DNA of 64,000 bases from Falsiroseomonas selenitidurans (GTDB lineage: Bacteria; Pseudomonadota; Alphaproteobacteria; Acetobacterales; Acetobacteraceae): NCBI RefSeq assembly GCF_012103215.1, contig NZ_JAAVNE010000005.1, positions 1 to 64,000 of the forward strand, read 5' to 3'. A model generated the notes under the pieces. It saw only the letters and a program-made list of their open reading frames with translations. It made no database searches and was not told the DNA's origin. A program made the position numbers and the translations under genes. Below are positions 11,880-21,813 of the stretch, piece by piece. Within the stretch, counting starts at the first letter, position 1. Each line of letters starts with the position of its first letter.

Positions 11880-12782
11880 TCAGCCCACCGGCCGCACCGT
11901 ATCCAGCAGGATCAGCCGGTGCAGGCGCCTGCGATACAGCCCCTCATCCCATTCGCTGGCGCGGTGCAGGCTGCAGCGGTTGTCGCTCATCAGCACGTCG
12001 CCCGGCTGCCAATGATGCTCATGGACGAAGTCCGGCCTGGTGATCTGCGCCAGCAGGCGGGCGAACAGCGCATCGGCCTCCGGCTTCGGCAGGCCCTGGA
12101 TCTCCGAGCCCCATTCGCCGCCCAGATACAGCCCGCGCCTTCCCGATTCCGGGTGGGTGCGCACCAGCGGATGCACCACGTCCGGGAAGCGCGCCGCCTC
12201 TGCCTGGCATTGTTCCTCCGTCGCGTCGGGGAACAACTCCCGGTACAGCCGGGCGCGGCTGTGCAGCACGCCGAGGCCGCTGGCCTTCTGGCGCGTTTCC
12301 TCGTCCAGCGCCTCCCAGGCCGCGATGCCGTTGGCGTAGCGGGTGTGGCCGGCCACCGGCGGCACTTCCAGCGCGTGCAGGAAGGTGAACAGCGCCGGGT
12401 GCTCCAGGTGGTAGTGGTCGGTGTGCCAGTTCAGCCCGACCTTGGCCGCGCCGGCCGGCTTGCCGTTCTCCACCACATTGCCCACCACGAAGATCTCGTG
12501 GTGGTCCGGCAAGCACAGGTCGCGGCGGCTGTGCAGGTCCAGCCTGTCGCCGAAGCGGCGGGCGAAGCCGACATAGCCCGCCGGCGTCAGGTGCTGCTGG
12601 CCACGCACCAGCAGCAGCGTGCGTTCCACCACGGCGCCGCGCAGGATGGCGGTGATCTCCGCATCCTCCGGCGCCGCCAGGTCGAGCCCGCCGATCTCCA
12701 CGCCGATATTCGGCCCCAGTTCCCGCACCGCCAGCCCGCGGCGCGCCGCGGCGCTGCGCCAGGCCATCAGGCTTGCTGCCAT
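11880..12782 (-). CDS. TauD/TfdA-family Fe(II)/2-oxoglutarate dioxygenase
   Basis: A 300-residue non-haem iron oxygenase. The opening LGPNIGVEIGGLDL is the usual start of TauD/TfdA proteins. The first iron ligands are in NWHTDHYH (H-x-D, about residue 122) and the distal histidine is in SDNRCSLHRASEWDEG near residue 275, followed by RRLHRLILLD, whose arginine would hold 2-oxoglutarate. It would hydroxylate or decarboxylatively cleave a small acid or sulfonate with consumption of O2 and 2-oxoglutarate. It is 31 bases downstream of a TRAP transporter operon on the same strand, so it probably acts on the imported acid. The actual substrate cannot be told. Confidence 0.88.
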   Translation of the reverse strand: MAASLMAWRSAAARRGLAVRELGPNIGVEIGGLDLAAPEDAEITAILRGAVVERTLLLVRGQQHLTPAGYVGFARRFGDRLDLHSRRDLCLPDHHEIFVVGNVVENGKPAGAAKVGLNWHTDHYHLEHPALFTFLHALEVPPVAGHTRYANGIAAWEALDEETRQKASGLGVLHSRARLYRELFPDATEEQCQAEAARFPDVVHPLVRTHPESGRRGLYLGGEWGSEIQGLPKPEADALFARLLAQITRPDFVHEHHWQPGDVLMSDNRCSLHRASEWDEGLYRRRLHRLILLDTVRPVG

Positions 12783-12813
12783 CTTGCGATCTCCTCTCGA
12801 TCGAACGCCGTGG

Positions 12814-13797
12814 TCAGACCAGCTCCTGCACCAGCTTCAGGCGGCGCTTGTCGGCCTCGCTGGTCAGGAAGCGCGCGTAGAGCGGCTGCGCCGCGGCCTG
12901 GAACGGCGCCTTGTCCGGGTCCGTCACCGTGGCGCCGTGGGCCATCACCTGGGTGTGCAGCGCGGCTTCGCCCTGAACCACCAGGTTGCGCTCGAAGCTG
13001 GCGGATTCATTTGCCGCCTGCTGCACCGCCGCCTTGATGTCGGCCGGCAGCGAGGCCCAGCGGCGCTCGGACAGGATCACCGGCGCGGTCAGCGCCAGCC
13101 AGCCGATGCGCGCCCAGTTCTTCGCCACCTCGTAGAATTTCTGCCCGACATAATTGGTGTAGGCAGCCTCCGCCCCATCCACCACGCCGACCTGCAGCGC
13201 GCCATACAGCTCGCCATAGGCCAGCGGCGTGGCATTGGCGCCGAAGGCCTGGAAGGCGGCGACATGCACCGGGTTCTGCTGCGTGCGCACCTTGCGCCCG
13301 CGCAGGTCGCCGATGCTCGTCACCGCACCGCGCGCCATCACATGCCGGATGCCGGAGGAGTACAGCGACAGCAGCCGGAAGTTGCGGCCGCGGGAGGCCT
13401 CGACCAGCTCGCCGATCAGCGGGGAGCCGGCGATCTTGTCCAGATGCGCGTAGTCCCGCACCAGATAGGGCATGTCGAAAAGCTGGAAGTCCTTCACGAA
13501 GTTCGCGAAGGCGGCGTGGGAGGGCACGGCGATGTCGATGGTGCCCAGCGCCACGCCCTCGATCATCGGCAGCTCGTTGCCCAGCTGGCCGTTCGGGAAG
13601 ATCTGCAGCCCGGCGCGGCCCCCGGTGAGTTCCCGCAGCCGGCGGTCCATCACCTTCAGCCCTTCATCCTGCACCTCGCCCACCGCATTGGTGTGCGCCG
13701 CCTTCAGCACCAGGGTCTGCGCCAGCGCCGGGCGGGCGATGAAGGGCGCGGCAAAGCCGAGGGCGGCAAGCCCGCGCCGGGTGGTCACCAGGGTCAT
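12814..13797 (-). CDS. TRAP transporter substrate-binding protein (DctP type)
   Basis: A 327-residue periplasmic receptor with a twin-arginine signal (TTRRGLAALGFAAPFIARPALAQ region, cleavage after ALA near residue 26). Typical DctP features are EGVALGTIDIAVPSH, the DMPYLVRDYAHLDK segment, GIRHVMARGAVTSIGDLRGRKVR with the conserved arginine that binds the ligand carboxylate, and GEAAYTNYVGQKFYEVAK. It is the last of the dctQ-dctM-dctP order read leftward, 20 bases after the large permease. A carboxylate or amino-acid-like ligand is expected. Confidence 0.92.
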   Translation of the reverse strand: MTLVTTRRGLAALGFAAPFIARPALAQTLVLKAAHTNAVGEVQDEGLKVMDRRLRELTGGRAGLQIFPNGQLGNELPMIEGVALGTIDIAVPSHAAFANFVKDFQLFDMPYLVRDYAHLDKIAGSPLIGELVEASRGRNFRLLSLYSSGIRHVMARGAVTSIGDLRGRKVRTQQNPVHVAAFQAFGANATPLAYGELYGALQVGVVDGAEAAYTNYVGQKFYEVAKNWARIGWLALTAPVILSERRWASLPADIKAAVQQAANESASFERNLVVQGEAALHTQVMAHGATVTDPDKAPFQAAAQPLYARFLTSEADKRRLKLVQELV

Positions 13798-13817
13798 CAG
13801 GGTCTCTCCTTGCAGGA

Positions 13818-15095
13818 TCAGAAGACTGCGCGCGGCAGCCAGAGGACGATGTCGGGCAGGTAGGTGGCCAGCAGCAGCATCAGCAGCATGGGGATCAGCG
13901 GCAGCCAGACCTTGCTGCTGACCTGCGTCACGGAGCGCCCGGCGACGGTGCCGGCGACGAACAGGCAGATGCCATAGGGCGGCGTGATCAGCCCGATGGA
14001 GAGGTTGATCGCCACCACCACGCCGAAATGCAGCGGGTCGATGCCCAGATGCACCGCGACGGGCATCAGCACCGGCATCAGGATCAGGATGGCGGAGATG
14101 CTCTCCATGAACATGCCGACCACCAGCAGCAGCAGGTTTACCACCAGCAGGAACACCCAGGCGGCGCCGACATTCTGGGCGAACCAGCCGCTGATCATCG
14201 CCGGCACGTCCTGCACGGCGATGAGCCAGGAGAAGATGGAGGCGGTGCCGATGATGATCATGACGGCGGAGGAAAGCCCCGCCGCGCGCAGCATGATCGC
14301 CGGCAAATCCGCCAGCCGCATCTCCCGGTACACCAGCAGGCTGACCAGCAGCGCCACGGCCACCGCCAGCACGGCGGCTTCCGTCGGCGTCACCACCCCG
14401 CCGACGATGCCGCCGACGATGATGACGGGCAGCGTCAGCGCCGGCAGCGCATGGCGCAGGGCCTGGCCCAGGCGCGGCAGGCTGAACGGCTCGGCATCCG
14501 CGTAGCGGGCCGGGTCGCGGCGGGCGAAGACCCAGTTCGCCGCCATCAGCCCGGCCGCCGCCAGCAGCCCAGGCACCAGCCCGCCCAGGAACATGGCGCC
14601 CACCGAAAGGTCGGAGATCATCGCCAGCACCACCATGATGATCGACGGCGGGATGATCGGCCCCAGCGCGCCGGCCGCGGCGATGGCGGCGGCGGCGTAG
14701 TCGATGTCGTAGCCGCGGCGCTTCATCTCCGGGATCAGGATGGAGGAGACGGCCGCGGTATCCGCGCTGCCGGAGCCGGAGATGGCGGCAAGCCCGGTGC
14801 CGGTGACGGTTGCCACCATGAACAGGCTGCCGCGGATCCAGCCCACCATGGCGCCGGCCAGGCCGACGATGGCGCGCGCGATGCCGCCGCGCTCCATGAT
14901 GAGGCCGGCCAGCACGAAGAAGGGGATGGCCAGCAGGGTGAAGCTGTCCAGCCCGTTGTAGAGCCGCTGCGCGACGACGACGAGCGGGGTGGCGTCGCTC
15001 AGCGCCAGGGTCAGCGCCCCGGCGACGCCGAGCACGAAGACCATCGGCGCGCCGGCCAGCATCAGGAGCAGGAAGGACCCGAAGGTGAGCGCCAT
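13818..15095 (-). CDS. TRAP transporter large permease (DctM type)
   Basis: A 425-residue integral membrane protein with about twelve hydrophobic segments, of standard DctM length. Recognisable pieces are AISGSGSADTAAVSSILIPEM near residues 110-130 (the family GSG/SADTA motif), GALGPIIPPSIIMV, and VVAINLSIGLITPPYG near the C-terminus. It forms the Na+-driven membrane pump with the small permease encoded one base upstream, and takes substrate from the DctP protein encoded just downstream. Confidence 0.94.
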   Translation of the reverse strand: MALTFGSFLLLMLAGAPMVFVLGVAGALTLALSDATPLVVVAQRLYNGLDSFTLLAIPFFVLAGLIMERGGIARAIVGLAGAMVGWIRGSLFMVATVTGTGLAAISGSGSADTAAVSSILIPEMKRRGYDIDYAAAAIAAAGALGPIIPPSIIMVVLAMISDLSVGAMFLGGLVPGLLAAAGLMAANWVFARRDPARYADAEPFSLPRLGQALRHALPALTLPVIIVGGIVGGVVTPTEAAVLAVAVALLVSLLVYREMRLADLPAIMLRAAGLSSAVMIIIGTASIFSWLIAVQDVPAMISGWFAQNVGAAWVFLLVVNLLLLVVGMFMESISAILILMPVLMPVAVHLGIDPLHFGVVVAINLSIGLITPPYGICLFVAGTVAGRSVTQVSSKVWLPLIPMLLMLLLATYLPDIVLWLPRAVF

Positions 15096-15096
15096 G

Positions 15097-15648
15097 TCAG
15101 TCGGCCCTCTCGCCCAGGTCGGCCGCCGGGGCCTGGCCGAGGATGGTGGCGCCGAAGGCCAGCGCCAGTTCCAGCGCCAGGTAGGCGGCGCTGACCGGCA
15201 GGGCGATGTAGGGCACCTGCATGGAAATCTGCAGCGCGGCGCTGGTCTGGATGGCGCCGATCTCGATCAGCAGCATCCCGCCCTCGAACACCACGTAGAG
15301 GAACCACAGGCACAGCGCGGCGACGGGCAGCATCAGCAGCCGCGCGGCCAGCGGCGGCAGGCGGGCCACCAGCGTGTCGATCGAGACATGCAGCCGCGCC
15401 CGCATGGCGTAGCCGGCGCCCAGCAGCACCATCCAGATCTGCGCGAAGGTCGCGAGTTCGGTCGCGCCGCCGATGGAGAAGTTCAGCAGGTAGCGGCCGG
15501 CGACCTGCGCCAGCACCGCCACCACCATCACGCCCAGCAGCAGGATCAGGGTGAGGTCGACAAGGCGGCGCAGCAGGTGCAGCAGCAGCGCGGCGGCGCG
15601 CAGCATGGCCCCCTGCGATGCACCGATGGCCAGGCCTGATCCCTGCAT
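15097..15648 (-). CDS. TRAP transporter small permease (DctQ type)
   Basis: A 183-residue membrane protein with four hydrophobic helices (about residues 30-52, 65-85, 105-127 and 145-167). The second carries GGATELATFAQIWMVLLGAGYAMR, similar to the E(L/F)...W..FLGAA motif of DctQ proteins. It is the first gene of the dctQ-dctM-dctP-tauD run on the minus strand, ending one base before the dctM start. The upstream 104-base gap to the cupin-like gene is where a promoter would be. Confidence 0.9.
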   Translation of the reverse strand: MQGSGLAIGASQGAMLRAAALLLHLLRRLVDLTLILLLGVMVVAVLAQVAGRYLLNFSIGGATELATFAQIWMVLLGAGYAMRARLHVSIDTLVARLPPLAARLLMLPVAALCLWFLYVVFEGGMLLIEIGAIQTSAALQISMQVPYIALPVSAAYLALELALAFGATILGQAPAADLGERAD

Positions 15649-15752
15649 GCACCAACTCCCCCGCCGGTGGTCCCGGATTCGGCCGGGAGCGGCGGGAGCT
15701 TAGCAAGCCCTGTGCCATGGGTGCGGGCGGCCTGGGTGCCGCCCGCCGCGTG

Positions 15753-16268
15753 TCAGGCCGGCTGGGCCGTGACCTCGACATAGGGCAGGCGCTTCACCCG
15801 CTCCATGTTCACACCCTCGATGCGCAGCAGCCGGGTCGGGCCGTCGCGGCGCGGCGCGTGCAGGGCGCCCGGCTCGTACAGATAGGCGTCGCCCGGGCGC
15901 ATGGTGTAGTCGCGCAGGCGCTTCGCCTTGCCGGCCTTCATGGCATCCGGCCGCGCCAGGCATTCGAAATCGGTCATCACCGTCTCACCGGCCGCCTGGC
16001 CGTAGATGGCCCAGGAGGGGCCGTGGTCGTGCGGCGGGCTGGTCTTGGCGTCGCCATAGGCGTGCGCCAGCACGGTGAAGCCGAGTTCCGGATCCTCGAA
16101 CAGCACATGCCGTTCCGGGCCGCCGGCGGGGATGTAGGTGGCGACGAAATCGACATCCTGCAGCGCGTCCCGGACCAGGGCGCACACCGCCTCCCGCCCT
16201 TCGGGGCCGGGCTTGTCCTTCAGCGCGGCATGGCAGCGCGTGGTGAAGTCTTCGAGTGTCAGAGCCAT
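15753..16268 (-). CDS. Cupin-fold protein similar to cysteine-dioxygenase-type enzymes
   Basis: A 171-residue protein with a double-stranded beta-helix pattern. A cupin metal motif appears as SPPHDHGPSWAIYGQAAGE (two His with a following Tyr/Gln, near residues 76-94). The second cupin motif is the segment DAYLYEPGALHAPRRD around residues 127-142, whose His would be the third ligand. The layout resembles the predicted metal-dependent enzymes of the cupin superfamily related to cysteine dioxygenase. It sits between two tripartite carriers of different families on the same strand, so a catabolic role in a linked pathway is plausible. Reaction unknown. Confidence 0.65.
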   Translation of the reverse strand: MALTLEDFTTRCHAALKDKPGPEGREAVCALVRDALQDVDFVATYIPAGGPERHVLFEDPELGFTVLAHAYGDAKTSPPHDHGPSWAIYGQAAGETVMTDFECLARPDAMKAGKAKRLRDYTMRPGDAYLYEPGALHAPRRDGPTRLLRIEGVNMERVKRLPYVEVTAQPA

Positions 16269-16414
16269 TGGCTGGCCTCCTGCGGTGACGGACGGGGGAA
16301 TCTTCTCCTCGCCGCGCGGGGTGTCAACGGAAACCCATGCTCGCGCCGCAGGCGGCGGCGGCTGTTCCCGCTGCGCAACTGCCCAAGCGCTGCGCGTATA
16401 CTGGCGGCGCCCAA

Positions 16415-16525
16415 GCCTCCGCGCGCTGCGCGCTCAGGCCTCCGCGCGCTGCGCGCTCAGGCCTCCGCGTGCTGCGCGCTCAGGCCTCCGCGCGCTGCGC
16501 GCTCAGGCCTCCGCGCGCTGCGCGC
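16415..16525. repeat. Five tandem copies of a 23-bp GC repeat across the tctA stop
   Basis: Copies begin at 16415, 16438, 16461, 16484 and 16507. The period is exactly 23 bp. The unit opens GCCTCCGCGCGCT and ends GCGCGCTCAG. The third copy has one change (GCGT for GCGC) and the fifth diverges after 19 bases. Copy 4 supplies the tctA stop codon (16503-16505), and the last copy encodes its C-terminal residues. A 23-bp period is not a multiple of three, so the array is not coding selection. It probably arose by slippage or is a local member of an intergenic repeat family. Confidence 0.9.
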
Positions 16526-18011
16526 GACGCCGCCTCACATCACGCCGCACCGACAGCACCAGCGACACGACCATCAGCACCAGGATGCCCACCGCCACCG
16601 GATGCTCCAGGATGTACAGCGGGTCGCCGCCGGCCAGCTGCCAGGCGCGCAGCAGTTCCGTCTCGATCAGCCGCCCCAGCAGCAGCCCGACCACGATCGC
16701 CGCCACCGGGAAGCCGTAGCGCGACATCAGCCAACCCAGCACGGCGAAGACGAACAGCGTGATCGGCCCGGCGATGGAGCCCTCGATGGCGAAGGCGCCC
16801 ATGGTGGACATCACCAGGACCGAGGGGATCAGGTAGCGCAGCGGCAGCCGCACGACGGTGGAGGCGATGAAGACGAAGCCGGTGCCCACCACCAGCAGCA
16901 CGAAGGCCTGCGCGAAGTTGGACAGGATGATCGCATAGACGATGTCCCGGTTCTGCTCCATGAAGCGCGGCCCGCCGACCACGTTGTGCATGGCGAAGGC
17001 CGCCAGCAGGATCGCCGTCGCGCCGCCGCCCGGAATGCCGAGTGCCAGCATGGTCGCCATCGACCCGCCCTCGGAACTGCTGTTGGCGGATTCCGCGGCG
17101 ATCACCCCCTCCACATTCCCCTTGCCGAAGCTTGCCGGATCCTTCGAGGCGCGCCGTGCCTCACCATAGGAGATCAGGTTGGCGATGGAGGAGCCGATGC
17201 CCGGCACCGCGCCGATGAAAATGCCGACGAATGTGCCGCGCAGCTGGCTCAGCGGGTGGCGCAGCACCATCAGGCCGCCATCCAGGATGCGGCGCAGGCT
17301 GATGGTGCGATGCTCCTCCGCCTCCACGATGAACTTCGCATTGACCAGCGCGAACAACTGGCTTGCCGCCAGCAGCCCGACCATGGCGGGGATGGTGGGC
17401 ACGCCGTCCAGCAGCCAGGGGATGCCCATGTCGCCGCGCATGTAGCCAGCCGTGTTCATCCCCACCGTGCCGCACAGCACGCCGATGGCCGCCGCGAACA
17501 GCCCCTTGGCCACGGTGGACCCGCCGATGGAGCCCAGCAGCACCATGCCCCAGATGCCGATCGCCGCCATCTCGTACGGCCCGATGCGCAGCACGATCTC
17601 GGCCAGCGGCTGCACCAGCACGAACAGCACGATGTAGGACACCAGCACGCCGATGCAGGAGGCGAACAGCGCGGCGCCCAGCGCCTCGTTGTGCTGGCCC
17701 TTTCGGGCCATCGGGTAGCCGTCGAAGGTGGTGGCGACGGCGGAGGAGGTGCCGGGGATGTTGATCAGCACGGCGGGGATGGAGCCGCCGAAACCCGCCC
17801 CGGTATAGACCGAGGTGAGGAAGATGATCGCCGGCAGGAAGTCCATGTACAGCGTGGCCGGCAGCACCAGCGCCATGGCCATGGAGACGGAAATGCCGGG
17901 CAGGGCGCCGAACAGCAGCCCGATCAGCAGGCCAGGCACCACCCAGATCCAGGCTTCGGGCGAGCCGGCAAGCATGCCGACGGCGGAGCCGAAGGCGGGA
18001 AAGTCGATCAT
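16503..18011 (-). CDS. tctA: Tripartite tricarboxylate transporter permease (TctA family)
   Basis: A 502-residue polytopic membrane protein with about twelve hydrophobic segments. Family motifs include PGLLIGLLFGALPGISVSMAMA near residues 28-50, GGSIPAVLINIPGTSSAVATTFDGYPMARKG, and a repeat of the first in the second half as GIFIGAVPGIGSSIANLISYGEARR with LGIPGGGATAILLAAF. Together with TctB it forms the Na+ or H+-driven importer fed by the TctC protein. The order tctC-tctB-tctA on the minus strand is classical. Its last residues ([10 protein letters not shown]) are encoded inside the 23-bp tandem repeat. Confidence 0.95.
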   Translation of the reverse strand: MIDFPAFGSAVGMLAGSPEAWIWVVPGLLIGLLFGALPGISVSMAMALVLPATLYMDFLPAIIFLTSVYTGAGFGGSIPAVLINIPGTSSAVATTFDGYPMARKGQHNEALGAALFASCIGVLVSYIVLFVLVQPLAEIVLRIGPYEMAAIGIWGMVLLGSIGGSTVAKGLFAAAIGVLCGTVGMNTAGYMRGDMGIPWLLDGVPTIPAMVGLLAASQLFALVNAKFIVEAEEHRTISLRRILDGGLMVLRHPLSQLRGTFVGIFIGAVPGIGSSIANLISYGEARRASKDPASFGKGNVEGVIAAESANSSSEGGSMATMLALGIPGGGATAILLAAFAMHNVVGGPRFMEQNRDIVYAIILSNFAQAFVLLVVGTGFVFIASTVVRLPLRYLIPSVLVMSTMGAFAIEGSIAGPITLFVFAVLGWLMSRYGFPVAAIVVGLLLGRLIETELLRAWQLAGGDPLYILEHPVAVGILVLMVVSLVLSVRRDVRRRRAQRAEA

Positions 18012-18023
18012 GGCGCGGGGGGC

Positions 18024-18482
18024 CTAGAGCAGGCTGGTGGGGAAGGGGTAGGGCACCAGAAGGCGAAAGCCATGCACCACCCCCAGGCTGAACAGCGGCG
18101 GGAACAGCAGCAGCGCCAGCGGCTTGCGTTCGCCGCCGATGGCCAGGCCCACCAGGGCGAAGCCGCAGATGGCGACATCGTAGCCCAGCGGCTCCAGCGC
18201 CAGGATGAAGCCGCCAAAGGCTGCGACCATGGCCAGGATGCGCAGGATGTCGGCGCGGCTTTCCCCCGCCGGCCCGGCCGGGGCCCGCGCCCGCAGGAAG
18301 CCCCAGGCCAGCACCGCCCACAGCAGCAGCACCAGCCAGGCCGTGGGTTGCAGCAGCAGCAGGTTCTGCGGGTCGAGGGAGACGCCGCGCGCCTCCAGCA
18401 GGAAGGCCAGCGCGACGCCGGACAGCGCCGTCACCAGCAGCAGCGGCGCCCAGGCAATGTGGCGCCGCACGGTCGTCTCCAT
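18024..18482 (-). CDS. tctB: Tripartite tricarboxylate transporter small subunit (TctB family)
   Basis: A 152-residue membrane protein with four predicted helices (about residues 10-30, 42-62, 80-100 and 112-140). The LLLVTALSGVALAFLLEARG start and the LEPLGYDVAICGFALVGLAIGGERKPL segment, with its L..LG(F/Y) turn, are typical of TctB. It lies 12 bases before tctA and 25 bases after tctC on the minus strand, fixing the assignment even though TctB proteins are poorly conserved. Confidence 0.9.
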   Translation of the reverse strand: METTVRRHIAWAPLLLVTALSGVALAFLLEARGVSLDPQNLLLLQPTAWLVLLLWAVLAWGFLRARAPAGPAGESRADILRILAMVAAFGGFILALEPLGYDVAICGFALVGLAIGGERKPLALLLFPPLFSLGVVHGFRLLVPYPFPTSLL

Positions 18483-18507
18483 CCGCGGCGTTCCCCCGGC
18501 CTTCGCT

Positions 18508-19518
18508 TCAGGTGCGCTTCAGCAGGTCGGCGTAGCGTTCCATCAGCGCGGCGCTGCTGAGGTAGGCGCGGTTGGACGCCTCCGGCCCGTACCAGGTGGT
18601 GGAGAGCTGCTGGTTGCCCAGCGTGCTGACGCATTCCGGGTCCTTCGTCGCGCGCTCGATGCCCTGCAGCAGGATGCGGTAGCGCTCCGGCTGCGCTTCC
18701 ACGAAGCGCTTCAGCACCACGAAGCCACGCTGCGAGCCATCCACCGATTGCGGGGCGAAGTTGTTGGCCTTGGCATGGTCGGACAGCAGCGTGACGCCCG
18801 GGTATTCGGACCACGCCTCGTCGCTGAACAGCATCAGCGGGCGGATCCGGTCCTTGATCGGCAGGAAGCCCTCGCCGCCGACGAAGCCGACATCGACATG
18901 CCCGCCCGCCGTCGCCGTGCGGGCCGGACCGCCGCCATCATAGGTGACAACGCGCACCTTGGAGCGGTCGATGCCGTGCGCCTGCAGGAACAGCGCCATG
19001 TTGATGAGGTCGGCGGAAGCCGGCTGCACGCCGAGCGACAGGCTGCGCGGGTCCGCCTTCAGCCGGGCGACGACATCGTCGATGGAGCGGATGTCCTTGC
19101 TGCTGGCGCAGGCCGCCATGGTCAGGTCCCGCGAGGGCAGGTTGATCATGTGGAAGTCGTCCGCCTTGTAGCGGGCGTTCCGCGTCAGGATCGACAGCGG
19201 GATGTAGGGGCCGGCGGAGTGCACCATCACCATGTAGCCGTCATCCGGCTGCTGCATGTAGAAGGTGTTGCCCAGCACGGTGCCGCCGCCCGGGCGGTTC
19301 ATCACCGTCACCGGCTGGCCGAGGTGCTTCTGCAGGAAGGGTGCCATGGAGCGCGCCAGGCGGTCGTTGTAGCCGCCGGTCGCGAAGGGGACCAGCAGCG
19401 TGATCGGCCGCTCCGGGAAGCCCTGGGCACGGCCGATCGACGGCGCGGCGAGCACGGCGCCCGCGGTGGCCAGAAGCAGTGCGCGGCGGCGCGGCATGGC
19501 GATGGAATCCTGGGTCAT
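18508..19518 (-). CDS. tctC: Tripartite tricarboxylate receptor (TctC/Bug family)
   Basis: A 336-residue periplasmic receptor with a Tat-like signal RRRALLLATAGAVLAAPSIGRAQ. The mature start FPERPITLLVPFATGGYNDRLAR is the Bug-family opening (P.RPI.L.VPF..GG..D..AR). It is followed by NRPGGGTVLGNTFYMQQPDDGY, the second Bug loop. It delivers a carboxylate to TctAB. It diverges from an SDR gene with a 135-base gap at 19519-19653, which should contain promoters for both directions. Confidence 0.93.
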   Translation of the reverse strand: MTQDSIAMPRRRALLLATAGAVLAAPSIGRAQGFPERPITLLVPFATGGYNDRLARSMAPFLQKHLGQPVTVMNRPGGGTVLGNTFYMQQPDDGYMVMVHSAGPYIPLSILTRNARYKADDFHMINLPSRDLTMAACASSKDIRSIDDVVARLKADPRSLSLGVQPASADLINMALFLQAHGIDRSKVRVVTYDGGGPARTATAGGHVDVGFVGGEGFLPIKDRIRPLMLFSDEAWSEYPGVTLLSDHAKANNFAPQSVDGSQRGFVVLKRFVEAQPERYRILLQGIERATKDPECVSTLGNQQLSTTWYGPEASNRAYLSSAALMERYADLLKRT

Positions 19519-19653
19519 TGGCCGTATCTCCCTGCATCCGGCACGCGATGGCCGGGTTGCTCTTGGTCTTCCGCTTTCCAGTAAACAGGCTATTGCTGAC
19601 AGTCAACGCGTAACGGACGCCGCGGCAACGCGCGCAGCAGGGGAGGATGCTTC

Positions 19654-20445
19654 ATGGACCTTGGCTATCAGGGGCGCCGGGTGCTGGTCATCGGCGCCTC
19701 CACCGGCATCGGCTTCGCCGCGGCGAAGCTGCTGGCGGCCGAAGGGGCCGAGCTTGTCATCGCCTCCCGCGATCCGGCCGCCATCGCCGATGCCGCGGCG
19801 CGCATCGGCGCCGAGACCGGGCGGAGCCCCGCCACCGCCACCGCCGACATCACGCAGGAAGGCGCGGCCGACCGCCTGCTGGCGGAGGTTGCCGGCCGCT
19901 GGGGCGCGCTGGATGGGCTGGTGGACGCGGTCGGCGGCTCCATCCGCTCGGGGTTCGAGGCGCTGAGCGATGCGGATTGGCTGACCAACTACCAGTTCAA
20001 CGTGCTGTCCGCGGTGCGGGCGGTGCGCGCCGCCCTGCCGCTGCTGCGCCAGGGCCAGGCGCCAAGCGTGGTGCTGCTGGGCGCCGCGGCGTCGCGCATG
20101 CCCTACCCGAACCAGATCGTCTCCAATGTCCACAAGGCCGGGCTGCTGGGCCTGACCAAGACGCTGGCCGGGGAATACGCGGCGGAGGGCATCCGCGTGA
20201 ACTGCGTCGCCCCCGGCCGCACCCTGACCCGGCTGTGGCAGTTGCGGGCGGAGAAGCTGGCGGCGGAAAGCGGCCGCAGCGTGGCCGAGGTGATCGCCGA
20301 TTTCGCGCATGAGGTCCCGCTGGGCCGCTTCGCCACGGCGGAGGAGGTGGCGGTGATGGTGCTCTGGCTGGGCAGCCCGCGCGCCGCCTATGTCACCGGC
20401 CAGACGGTCAATGTGGATGGCGGCATCGCCCGCGGCCTGCTGTAG
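19654..20445 (+). CDS. SDR-family protein lacking the usual catalytic tyrosine
   Basis: A 263-residue Rossmann protein. The cofactor loop is VIGASTGIGFAAAKLLA (TGxxxGIG, residues 12-28), and the C-terminal TGQTVNVDGGIARGLL is the usual SDR end. The active-site helix reads SNVHKAGLLGLTKTLA: the Lys is present, but the residue four positions before it, normally Tyr of YxxxK, is Ser. The catalytic Ser region is LLGAAASRMPYPN. Some SDR subgroups share an SN...(K/R)AG pattern, so this may be a real non-classical group rather than decay. It is divergent from tctCBA and possibly part of the same catabolic locus. Confidence 0.85.
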   Translation: MDLGYQGRRVLVIGASTGIGFAAAKLLAAEGAELVIASRDPAAIADAAARIGAETGRSPATATADITQEGAADRLLAEVAGRWGALDGLVDAVGGSIRSGFEALSDADWLTNYQFNVLSAVRAVRAALPLLRQGQAPSVVLLGAAASRMPYPNQIVSNVHKAGLLGLTKTLAGEYAAEGIRVNCVAPGRTLTRLWQLRAEKLAAESGRSVAEVIADFAHEVPLGRFATAEEVAVMVLWLGSPRAAYVTGQTVNVDGGIARGLL

Positions 20446-20589
20446 CCGGTTTTGATTGCATTTTCTCCATGATCGGGTAAGGCGGGCGCCACATTGGATG
20501 GCGCAGGACGTGTTCGCATCGCAGCAACCGGTGCGGATGCGCGACGTTGCATCGGCAGCGCCGCCCGAACCAGGAGGATGAGCATCTCG

Positions 20590-21792
<1,203 letters not shown>

Positions 21793-21813
21793 AGCGGCCT
21801 CAGGCGCCGGGCG

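Noticed and set aside
11410..12015. Plus-strand frame starting inside tRNA-Lys
   Set aside because: It begins in the anticodon region of the tRNA and crosses the TauD-type gene in antisense; no protein-like features.
16415..16525. Possible CRISPR array
   Set aside because: The 23-bp units are directly adjacent with no unique spacers, and no cas genes are present.
15618..18560. 980-residue open frame antisense to tctA and tctB
   Set aside because: Very His/Gln/Asp/Arg-rich with no fold; runs through the 23-bp repeat. The Tct genes are clear on the other strand.
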